Shown piece after piece: positions 17,688 through 24,647 of a stretch of DNA of 64,000 nucleotides. Made by a program: the position numbers and the translations under genes. Numbering within the stretch: position 1 is the first letter of the stretch; the number at the start of each line of letters is the position of its first letter. Source of the stretch: an uncultured Oscillospiraceae bacterium (GTDB lineage Bacteria > Bacillota > Clostridia > Oscillospirales > Oscillospiraceae); the NCBI GenBank assembly GCA_934597255.1, contig CAKTQV010000001.1, positions 1-64,000 on the forward strand, read 5' to 3'. Below the pieces are notes generated by a model. That model saw nothing but the letters and a program-made list of their open reading frames with translations, was not told the DNA's origin and made no database searches.

Positions 17688-17996
17688 TCAAGACCCCATA
17701 TCTGCCAGAAGCGCGAGCGCCGCGGCATAGTCCTGCGCGCCGACGCCGACGGCGAAGCGGGCACGCTCGGACGCGGGCAGCGAGTCGGTGCGAACGTCCG
17801 AAACGAGCACCGGCGTCCGGCTGTCGGGCAGACGGTATACGCAGATATGCCCGTCGCGGCTGCGCAGAAGATATTCCTCGCGGCCTCCGGCCGCCGCGTC
17901 CAGCGCGCCGATGTCCGCCAGCGTGGCCACCAGGCACAAAACGGCCACGACCGCCAGAAGCGCGCAGAACAGGACCTTCAGTCTCTGTCCGAGCAT
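17688..17996 (-). CDS. Small membrane-anchored BofC-like protein
   Basis: This is a roughly 102-residue protein with one N-terminal membrane segment (LFCALLAVVAVLCLVATLAD) and an extracytoplasmic domain: EEYLLRSRDGHICVYRL, VLVSDVRTDSLPASERARFAVGVGA. That pattern (a strand pair about the word YLLR..DG.I.VYR, then V.TDSLP..DR) is found in BofC C-terminal-like domains of sporulating Clostridia, where BofC tempers sigma-K processing; function here is only suggested. The start is set at the third in-frame ATG (17996), which has GGGAGG eight bases upstream; the first ATG (18014) has none. It lies upstream of the PBP gene, on the opposite strand. Confidence 0.65.
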   Translation of the reverse strand: MLGQRLKVLFCALLAVVAVLCLVATLADIGALDAAAGGREEYLLRSRDGHICVYRLPDSRTPVLVSDVRTDSLPASERARFAVGVGAQDYAAALALLADMGS

Positions 17997-18117
17997 TTCC
18001 ATCGCCTCCCGCATGGAAGTATTCCCGGCCGCGGCCCGGATGATACGCCGCCGGGCGCGGCGGCTTTCTTATCTTTTGATTATTTTTCAAATTTGGGGGT
18101 GCAAATGCGCGCGGTTG

Positions 18118-18126
18118 TGCTATAAT
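18118..18126 (+). promoter_or_regulatory. Extended -10 promoter of the PBP gene
   Basis: TGC-TATAAT ends 64 bases before the PBP start. No good -35 stands 16-18 bases upstream, as is common for extended -10 promoters. Confidence 0.6.
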
Positions 18127-18190
18127 AACAAACTAGATAATTGTCCGAAGCGCCCTTTGGACGCGCAGTCGATCATTCGGAGGATACATT

Positions 18191-20677
18191 TTGAACAGCT
18201 TTCGAGACTTTTTTCTGAAAATATATAACTGGTTCCATCAGCGAAAGGTGCGGCGCGCGCTGCGGGCTGTCGAATCCGCGGCCGACACGGCGGCCTACGG
18301 CATCGGGGCGGTCCTGCGCACGGTCGTGCGCATCGTGGCGACCGTTCTGCTCGTGTTTGTCGTGACGGGCCTTCTGTGCACCTGCATCTTCGCCGTTTAC
18401 GTCAAGACCTGCATGACCGAGGGGCTGGACGTTTCGCTCGAGGAGGTCTCGCTGAGCCTTTCGAGCACGATCTGGTACGAGGAATCGGACGGCAGCTGGC
18501 GCGAGATGACGAAGCTGTACAGCAGCGAAAACCGCAGCTGGGTCGATCTGGAGAACATTCCGCTGGATATGCAGCATGCCGCCGTCGCCATCGAGGACAA
18601 GCGCTTTTATGAGCACAAGGGCGTGGACTGGTACCGCACGGCGGGCGCGTTCGTCAATATGTTTGTGGGCATGAACTCCACGTTCGGCGGCTCGACGCTG
18701 ACGCAGCAGCTTATCAAGAACCTCACGGAATACGACGACGTGACCGTGCAGCGAAAGCTGCTGGAGATATTCCGCGCGCTGGAGTTTGAAAAGAAATACA
18801 CCAAGGACGAGATCATGACCTGGTACCTCAACGAGATCTACCTTGGGGAGGGCTGCTACGGCGTGAACGCCGCGGCGAACGCCTATTTCGGCAAAAACGT
18901 CTGGGATCTGAATCTGGCCGAGTGCGCCACGCTGATCGGCATCACGAACAACCCCTCGCTCTACGATCCCTACATCTACCCCGAAAACTGCACCAAGCGC
19001 CGCAACACCATCCTGCGCCAGATGTACGAGCAGGATTACATCGACTATGACCAGTACGCCGCGGCGGTGGACACGCCGCTGGAGACCGTTCACAACGAAA
19101 GCGTGAACTCCTCGGCCGGCATCTATACCTGGTACGAGGAAATGATCATCAGCGACGCGGTCAAGGATCTGGCGGAGGCGAAGGGAATATCCTCGTCGGT
19201 GGCGGAGCGCCTGCTGTTTTCCGGCGGCTACAATATCTATGCCTGCGTGGATATGCGCATCCAGAACATCGTGGACAGCTACTTCCAGAATCTGAGCAAC
19301 CTGCCGCGGGCCTACCGCTCGTCGAGCCAGCAGCTGCGCAGCGCCATGGTCATCATCCAGCCCAGGACGGGCAACATCGTCGCCATTGCCGGCGACGTGG
19401 GCGAAAAGACGATCAACCTCGGTCTGAACCTTGCCACAGAGGCCCAGCGGCCGCCCGGCTCGTCGTTCAAGCCGCTGGCCGTCTATTCCCCGGCCATCGA
19501 CACGGGCGTTATCAACCAGAACACGACCTTCAACGACTCGCCCGGCCTGCGCCTGAGCGGCACGAGCTGGTATCCGCGCAACTCCGGCGGCTACGGCGGC
19601 ATCATGACGGTTCATAACGCGCTTGTGCAGTCGAAAAACACCGTCGCCGCGCAGATACTGGACGCCATCGGTCTGGCCACGAGCTGGGACTATCTGACCA
19701 ATCACTACGGCATCACGTCGCTTGTCTGGGAGCGCACAAACGCCGACGGCCGCACCGTTACGGACTATGCCTACGCGCCGCTGGCGCTCGGCCAGCTGTC
19801 CGACGGCATCACGGTGCGCGAGATGGCGCAGGCCTACACCGCCTTCGTGAACGAGGGCGTGATGAGCTATGGGCGCAGCTACTCCGTCATCACGGATCAG
19901 GACGGCAACCTTGTCTACGACAACGCGACCCGCACGATCAACGCGCTCAAGGCGAACACGGCGGCCAACATGTGCCAGATGCTGCAGGACGCCGTTCGCT
20001 ACGGCACCGGCACCGAGGCGTATATCGGCCAGACGGCCGTCGGCGGCAAGACCGGTACGACCGACAGCGACAAGGACCGCTACTTCACCGGCATAACCAT
20101 GTATTACACGGCGGCGGTCTGGACGGGATATGAGATCCCCGAGAAGATGTACTTCAGCGGCAACCCCGCCTGCCAGATTTTCCGCACGGTCATGTCCCAG
20201 GTGCTCAGCGGGTATGATTACTGGTCCTTCCCGGCTGCGACGATCAACGCAGCCACGATGCAGGGCGTGGCAGAAGAGGAGACCACGACGGATACGACGA
20301 CGGAGGAAACCCCGACGCCGCCGCCCACGGAAGCGCCCGAGCCGACCGCCGAGCCGACGCCGACTGCGCCGCCGTCGGAATGCCCGCACAACTGGGTCGC
20401 CAACGTCGTCCACCACGACGCGGAGTATGAGACGGTCATGGTGGACGACTACGGAAACGTGACCTATTACGTCTGCGAAAGCTGCGGCGAGGCCTTCGAC
20501 AGCGAGACCGGCTTCAACGACCACAACGCTTCGGCGCACGGCGGCGCGGCCTCTTACCGCACGGAGGAGCGCAGCGTCGTGATCGGCAGCCATCCGGAGC
20601 AGCGTCTGGTCAGAGACGCCTGGGACGAGATAACGGGCTATACCTGCTCGCTCTGCGGTGCGACCAAGGGAGCCTGA
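18191..20677 (+). CDS. Class A penicillin-binding protein with zinc-finger-like tail
   Basis: This 828-residue bifunctional peptidoglycan synthase has a cytoplasmic N-terminus, one membrane segment (VLRTVVRIVATVLLVFVVTGLLC region), a GT51 glycosyltransferase domain (EDKRFYEHKGVD, GGSTLTQQLIKNL, FEKKYTKDEI, YLNEIYLGEG) and a transpeptidase domain with SSFK (about residue 425), the SKN motif in QSKNT and KTGTT (about 620). After a Thr/Pro/Glu linker (about 695-730) comes an unusual end: CPHNW, then CESCGEAFDSETGFNDHNASAH, then CSLCG. The middle block has C-x2-C-x12-H-x4-H spacing. Translation starts at TTG 18191, seven bases after GGAGG. It is monocistronic, with its own promoter and terminator. 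Confidence 0.93.
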   Translation: MNSFRDFFLKIYNWFHQRKVRRALRAVESAADTAAYGIGAVLRTVVRIVATVLLVFVVTGLLCTCIFAVYVKTCMTEGLDVSLEEVSLSLSSTIWYEESDGSWREMTKLYSSENRSWVDLENIPLDMQHAAVAIEDKRFYEHKGVDWYRTAGAFVNMFVGMNSTFGGSTLTQQLIKNLTEYDDVTVQRKLLEIFRALEFEKKYTKDEIMTWYLNEIYLGEGCYGVNAAANAYFGKNVWDLNLAECATLIGITNNPSLYDPYIYPENCTKRRNTILRQMYEQDYIDYDQYAAAVDTPLETVHNESVNSSAGIYTWYEEMIISDAVKDLAEAKGISSSVAERLLFSGGYNIYACVDMRIQNIVDSYFQNLSNLPRAYRSSSQQLRSAMVIIQPRTGNIVAIAGDVGEKTINLGLNLATEAQRPPGSSFKPLAVYSPAIDTGVINQNTTFNDSPGLRLSGTSWYPRNSGGYGGIMTVHNALVQSKNTVAAQILDAIGLATSWDYLTNHYGITSLVWERTNADGRTVTDYAYAPLALGQLSDGITVREMAQAYTAFVNEGVMSYGRSYSVITDQDGNLVYDNATRTINALKANTAANMCQMLQDAVRYGTGTEAYIGQTAVGGKTGTTDSDKDRYFTGITMYYTAAVWTGYEIPEKMYFSGNPACQIFRTVMSQVLSGYDYWSFPAATINAATMQGVAEEETTTDTTTEETPTPPPTEAPEPTAEPTPTAPPSECPHNWVANVVHHDAEYETVMVDDYGNVTYYVCESCGEAFDSETGFNDHNASAHGGAASYRTEERSVVIGSHPEQRLVRDAWDEITGYTCSLCGATKGA

Positions 20678-20718
20678 CCGGCGCAGGCCAAAATAGTTAC
20701 AATTTTTCATCGTTGTGA

Positions 20719-20775
20719 CCCCCGTTTCCGACGACCACAAGCTCTTGTGGTTTCAAAGGAAACGGGGGATTTTTT
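20719..20775 (+). terminator. Intrinsic terminator of the PBP gene
   Basis: CCCCCGTTTCC (20719-20729) pairs with GGAAACGGGGG (20758-20768). An inner hairpin CCACAA/TTGTGG sits inside, and a run of six T follows. Confidence 0.92.
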
Positions 20776-20800
20776 GTGGATTATTGCCATAGGACTGGTG

Positions 20801-20829
20801 TTGACAGCCCGGGAACAACATGTTACAAT
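20801..20829 (+). promoter_or_regulatory. Consensus sigma-A promoter
   Basis: TTGACA (20801-20806), a 17-base spacer and TACAAT (20824-20829), with TGT as extended -10. It drives the 97-residue gene and the NlpC/P60 gene. Confidence 0.85.
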
Positions 20830-20864
20830 TTGGTATCATTAAAATCAAATGGAGGCGTATCCCT

Positions 20865-21158
20865 ATGACGGAATCCAAGTCCGCGGCTTTGAAATACAAG
20901 GGCCACCCCCTGCGCCGGAAGGACAATCTGATCTACTTCGGCAGCATGGCGGATAAATATATCATCATGCTTCAGATCCTCGACACGAAAAAGATCAAGG
21001 ATCTCGACGTCGCCACGAAGGTGTCCGTTCAGCTGCAGCTGACCGACCCGGATCTGAAAAGCCGGGACCGCGTTGTGAAAAAGAGCGAGAAGGACAGTCT
21101 GTATGCCGCCATGGACGTGGCCTCCGTCTGGCTTGACCGCGCGCTTGCCTCGCGCTGA
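20865..21158 (+). CDS. Conserved small cytoplasmic protein of unknown function
   Basis: The product has 97 residues, with no signal peptide or membrane segment. It reads MTESKSAALKYKGHPLRRKDNLIYFGSMADKYIIMLQI and ends in a helix YAAMDVASVWLDRALA. It is basic and probably a compact alpha/beta domain. I recognise it as a type of conserved hypothetical protein seen in related Clostridia but know no function for it. The start is ATG 20865, nine bases after GGAGG. It lies nine bases before the NlpC/P60 gene and very likely shares its transcript. Confidence 0.8.
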   Translation: MTESKSAALKYKGHPLRRKDNLIYFGSMADKYIIMLQILDTKKIKDLDVATKVSVQLQLTDPDLKSRDRVVKKSEKDSLYAAMDVASVWLDRALASR

Positions 21159-21167
21159 GCTTTCGCC

Positions 21168-22757
21168 ATGAAATACAGAAAGATAACCGGCGCGCTGGCC
21201 CGCATCCTTGTCCTGTGCATGATCGCGGCGCTGCTGACGCCGGCCGCGCTGGCCGACGGCGGCAGCGTGACGGCCAGCTACCTCAACGTGCGCTCCGAGC
21301 CGTCCTCCTCCGGCACGCTGGTCGGCGTGCTGTCCAAGGGCTCTACCGTGACGATCACGGAACGGCTGGACGGCTGGTATAAGATCGAGTCGAACGGCCT
21401 GACCGGCTATGTCAGCGCCGAATACATAAGCACCGGCGGTTCGTCCGGCAGCTCGTCTTCCGGCGGCTCGTCCGCCTCCGGCAGCGCCAGCATCAGCGCC
21501 TACGGCGTCAACATCCGCTCCGGCCCGTCCACCAGCTCGTCCGTTGTGGCGAACGTGGGCAAGGGCACGTCCGTGACGGTCACGGGGACGGAGGGCGACT
21601 GGTACAAGATCGAGTACAAGGGCCAGAGCGCCTATGTCCACCGCGACTATGTAACGCTGTCCGGCTCCTCCTCGTCGTCCGGCTCCTCGTCGGCCTCCGG
21701 CCAGAGCGGCACGATCAACGCCACCTATGTCCGCCTGCGCTCCGGCGCGTCGCTCGGCGCGTCGATCCTCAGGGTGCTCGACAAGGGCGCGACCATGACG
21801 GTCACGGGCGAGAGCGGCGACTGGTACAAGGTGAACTGCGGCGGCACCGAGGGCTATGTTTACAAGACCTATCTCACGGTCGGCGGCAGCTCGTCTTCCG
21901 GCGGCTCCGATTCGTCGAACGGCGATTCCGGACAGAGCGGCACGATCAACGCCACCTATGTCCGCTTCCGTTCCGGCCCGTCCACGAGCTCGTCCATCCT
22001 GCGCACCTTTGACAAGGGCGCGGGCGTGTCGGTCACGGGGACGGAGGGCGACTGGTACAAGGTCCGCTATGGCGGCGCCGACGGCTATGTCTACAAGACC
22101 TATGTCACGGTCGGCTCTTCCGGTTCGGACTCCGGCTCGTCCGCAAACGTGGAATCCGCGTCCGGCACGGGCACCATCCGCGGCAGCTATGTGCGTGTGC
22201 GCTCCGGCCCGTCCACCAGCTCGTCCATCCTCGCCACGGTGCATACCGGCACGACCATGTCCATCACCGGCACCACCGGCGAATGGTATCAGGTCAGCTA
22301 TAACGGGCAGACCGGCTATGTGTACAAAAGCTATCTGGTCGATTCCGCCACGGCCGGCGACAGCGGCTCCGGCGGCTCCACGAGCGCCGGCGAGGCCATC
22401 GTGGCCAAGGCGAAGGAATATCTGGGCGTCCCCTATGTCTACGGCGGCACGTCGCCCTCCGGCTTTGACTGCTCGGGGCTGGTGTACTATGTCTACAAGC
22501 AGCTCGGCTATTCCGTTTACCGCACGGCCTCCGCGCAGTACCGCAACGGCACGGGCGTGGAGCGAAGCGCGCTGCAGCCGGGCGATATCATCATCTTTTA
22601 CAACGGCGGCATGTCCGCCATCGGCCACGCCGGTCTTTACATCGGCAACAACCAGTTCATCCACGCGTCCTCCGGCGGCGGGAAGGTCCAGATCAACAGC
22701 CTTTCCGAAAGCTACTACAACACGCACTATTACGGCGCGCGCCGCATAGTGAGCTGA
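21168..22757 (+). CDS. Secreted SH3-repeat NlpC/P60 peptidoglycan hydrolase
   Basis: This 529-residue cell-wall hydrolase is predicted to cut gamma-D-Glu-diaminopimelate bonds in peptide stems. It has an N-terminal signal peptide (MKYRKITGALARILVLCMIAALL...ALADGG). Five bacterial SH3 repeats follow, each of the form YVRxRSGPSTSSSILxxxxKGTxVxVTGxxGDWYKV...GYVYKTY, separated by Ser/Gly linkers. The NlpC/P60 domain (from about residue 405) has the catalytic Cys in FDCSGLVYYVYKQLG and His in IGHAGLYIGNNQFIHAS. There is no obvious ribosome site; it follows the previous stop by nine bases, so translational coupling is likely. Confidence 0.95.
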   Translation: MKYRKITGALARILVLCMIAALLTPAALADGGSVTASYLNVRSEPSSSGTLVGVLSKGSTVTITERLDGWYKIESNGLTGYVSAEYISTGGSSGSSSSGGSSASGSASISAYGVNIRSGPSTSSSVVANVGKGTSVTVTGTEGDWYKIEYKGQSAYVHRDYVTLSGSSSSSGSSSASGQSGTINATYVRLRSGASLGASILRVLDKGATMTVTGESGDWYKVNCGGTEGYVYKTYLTVGGSSSSGGSDSSNGDSGQSGTINATYVRFRSGPSTSSSILRTFDKGAGVSVTGTEGDWYKVRYGGADGYVYKTYVTVGSSGSDSGSSANVESASGTGTIRGSYVRVRSGPSTSSSILATVHTGTTMSITGTTGEWYQVSYNGQTGYVYKSYLVDSATAGDSGSGGSTSAGEAIVAKAKEYLGVPYVYGGTSPSGFDCSGLVYYVYKQLGYSVYRTASAQYRNGTGVERSALQPGDIIIFYNGGMSAIGHAGLYIGNNQFIHASSGGGKVQINSLSESYYNTHYYGARRIVS

Positions 22758-22783
22758 CGCGGAATTCTCAAAAACGATCCGGG

Positions 22784-22807
22784 GCCCGGCGCTTTTCAGC
22801 GCCGGGC
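22784..22807 (+). terminator. GC-rich hairpin after the NlpC/P60 gene
   Basis: GCCCGGCGCT pairs with AGCGCCGGGC around TTTC, 27 bp after the stop. There is no T run behind it, so it is a weak terminator or an RNA-end stabiliser. Confidence 0.55.
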
Positions 22808-22881
22808 TCTGCTGCCTGTCCGGAACGCGGCCGGCCCCGGACGAATGCGTTTCAAAAAAGCTGGAAAGCCGCTGAAAATTA

Positions 22882-22890
22882 TGGTATAAT
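22882..22890 (+). promoter_or_regulatory. Extended -10 promoter
   Basis: TGG-TATAAT lies 82 bases upstream of the next start, without a clear -35. Confidence 0.5.
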
Positions 22891-22971
22891 TGGAAAAACA
22901 CGCTGCGGCCTTCCGGCTCAGAAGAAACGGCGGGTCTGCGCGTGAATACAGGCTGTTCAGGGGGCGGACAC

Positions 22972-24063
22972 ATGAGAAACGTAACGATCCGGAGAGAGAA
23001 AAGCTTTGCCGGCTGTCTTACAAAGGTGCGGGTCTGCGTGGAGGATCACGAGGCCGGGCGGGTCGGCCGCCTTGTCATAAACGGCACGCCCTGCCGGAAG
23101 CTCGGCACGCTGAAAAACGGGGAGGAAAAAACGTTTTCCGTCGGAGAGCGGGCGGCCAGGCTGTTCGTGATCGCCGATTCGCTCAGCAAGGGGTTCTGCA
23201 GCGAGTTTTACGAGCTGCCCGAGGGCGCGGAGGATGTGCGCCTGTCCGGACGCTGCCGCTTTAATCCCGCCGGCGGAAACGCGTTCCGATTTGACGGCGA
23301 GGTGAGCCGGGCGGCGCAGGAGAACCGGAAAAACAGCGTGCGCCGGGGCGTGGCCGTTCTGGTGGCCGCGTGCGTGATCGGGGCGGCGACAGGCGTCGTG
23401 GGGATGAGCCGGCTCATCCGAAGTGTGGCGCAGACGGTGCAGGCTGTCCGTAATGTCCGGCCGGCCATCGTCATGAGTGAGACGGACGGCCAAAAGACGC
23501 AGGCGGACGGCGAAGCGCCGGCGAAGGCGGCGGAGAGCCCGGCGGCTGTCCCCGGACCGGCTGCGGCAGCGGCCGCCGGAGAGACGGCGGCGCCGGCCCC
23601 GGAAGCCGCGGAGCCGGAGACACAGGCCAGCCGCGCCGACCGGGAGGGGATGCAGACGTTCCGGGCGGACGGTATGCGCCTGACGCTGAGCGACGATTTC
23701 AGTGAAGCGCCGATAAAGGGCTATACGGCGGCGTACGGCACAGAGGATACGGCGGTCTTTGTTTTGAAGGAGCCGTTTTCGCTTCTGGAGGGCGCGGGGG
23801 AATATACGATCGGACAATACAGGGATATTCTGATCGAGGCCAACGGCCTGGATGGGGCGGATAGGATCGATCAGGAAGGACTGACGGGCTTTTCGTATCC
23901 GTTTTCCGATCCGGAGACCGGCGAGGCGCTTTGTTTTTTCGATTACGTGTATAAGTCGGACGACGCATTCTGGCTGCTTCAGTTTGTCGTCCCGGGCGCG
24001 GAGGCCGACGGCCGGGCGGACGAGATCGCCGGCTGGGCCCGCACCGTGAGCTTTGACGGGTGA
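22972..24063 (+). CDS. Unrecognised two-domain single-pass membrane protein
   Basis: I do not recognise this 363-residue protein. Residues 1-110 form a cytoplasmic domain (MRNVTIRREKSFAGCLTKV..., with INGTPCRKLGTLKNGEEKTFSV and SKGFCSEFYELPEG) that looks like an all-beta sandwich with four Cys. One membrane segment follows (VAVLVAACVIGAATGVVGM, about 123-141), then an Ala/Pro/Glu linker (about 165-220) and an extracytoplasmic domain of about 135 residues (MRLTLSDDFSEAPIKGYTAAYGTEDTAVFVLKEPFSLL...). The latter resembles the strand pattern of small secreted PsbP-like or DUF domains. The ATG at 22972 is used, with AGGGGG seven bases upstream. It is a single gene between a promoter and a terminator. 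Confidence 0.75.
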   Translation: MRNVTIRREKSFAGCLTKVRVCVEDHEAGRVGRLVINGTPCRKLGTLKNGEEKTFSVGERAARLFVIADSLSKGFCSEFYELPEGAEDVRLSGRCRFNPAGGNAFRFDGEVSRAAQENRKNSVRRGVAVLVAACVIGAATGVVGMSRLIRSVAQTVQAVRNVRPAIVMSETDGQKTQADGEAPAKAAESPAAVPGPAAAAAAGETAAPAPEAAEPETQASRADREGMQTFRADGMRLTLSDDFSEAPIKGYTAAYGTEDTAVFVLKEPFSLLEGAGEYTIGQYRDILIEANGLDGADRIDQEGLTGFSYPFSDPETGEALCFFDYVYKSDDAFWLLQFVVPGAEADGRADEIAGWARTVSFDG

Positions 24064-24113
24064 ATTTATCCCGCCCGGGGCGGCGTCGGCCGGAGATATC
24101 AGGATAAAAAAGA

Positions 24114-24146
24114 ACGCACCGTTTTCCCATGGGGGAAACGGTGCGT
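24114..24146. terminator. Bidirectional terminator between convergent genes
   Basis: ACGCACCGTTTTCCC (24114-24128) pairs with GGGGAAACGGTGCGT (24132-24146), and on the minus strand it is followed by TTCTTTTTTAT. It serves the membrane protein gene and the ferredoxin gene, which face each other. Confidence 0.85.
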
Positions 24147-24170
24147 CTGTCTTTGTTCCGGCAGGGGCCG

Positions 24171-24647
24171 TTATCCGGCGCCGCCGCGCCACTCGCGTCC
24201 CGACGAGTCGACGACCCGCAGCGCGTCGAAGGGACAGACCTTGACGCAGGCGGGCAGAAGTCCGCGGCGGACGCGCTCGACGCAGCCGTCGCACTTGCGC
24301 ATTTTCCGGTCCGGGCCGATTACGGGCACGCCGTGCGGACAGGCATCGGCGCAGCGGCGGCAGCCCACGCAGCGGCCGCTGTCGCACAGGACAAGGCCGG
24401 TCTGCCCGTCGCGCTCGATGCAGCCGAGGGGGCAGGCCGCCAGACAGGGCGCGTCGGCACAGTGGAGGCAGCCGATGCTCAGATACTGCATTTTCACGTC
24501 CATCCCGCGGCCGTGCTCCACGGTCTCGCAGCGGCGGAGCGGGATGTCGCCGCGGCGCGGGTCGAGATCGTTCTGATCCATGCATGCGACAGAGCAGGCG
24601 CCGCAGGCGATGCAGCGCTCGGGATAAAATTCAAAATGAAGCTTCAT
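24171..24647 (-). CDS. 4Fe-4S ferredoxin subunit of a molybdoenzyme
   Basis: This 158-residue electron-transfer protein is of the DmsB/HycB/PhsB type. It holds four Cys clusters: CIACGACSVAC, CLHCADAPCLAACPLGC, CVGCRRCADACPHG and a last group around CDGCVERVRRGLLPACVKVCP, enough for four [4Fe-4S] centres. No Tat or Sec signal is present. The start is ATG 24647, with GGGAGG seven bases upstream, overlapping the stop of the catalytic subunit as ATGA, so the two are coupled. No membrane anchor gene (NrfD or DmsC type) lies nearby, so the pair is likely soluble and cytoplasmic. Confidence 0.93.
   Translation of the reverse strand: MKLHFEFYPERCIACGACSVACMDQNDLDPRRGDIPLRRCETVEHGRGMDVKMQYLSIGCLHCADAPCLAACPLGCIERDGQTGLVLCDSGRCVGCRRCADACPHGVPVIGPDRKMRKCDGCVERVRRGLLPACVKVCPFDALRVVDSSGREWRGGAG

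Noticed and set aside
18173..20740. 855-codon minus-strand frame opposite the PBP gene
   Set aside because: Shadow of the PBP coding sequence; promoter, TTG start with GGAGG and terminator all point to the plus strand.
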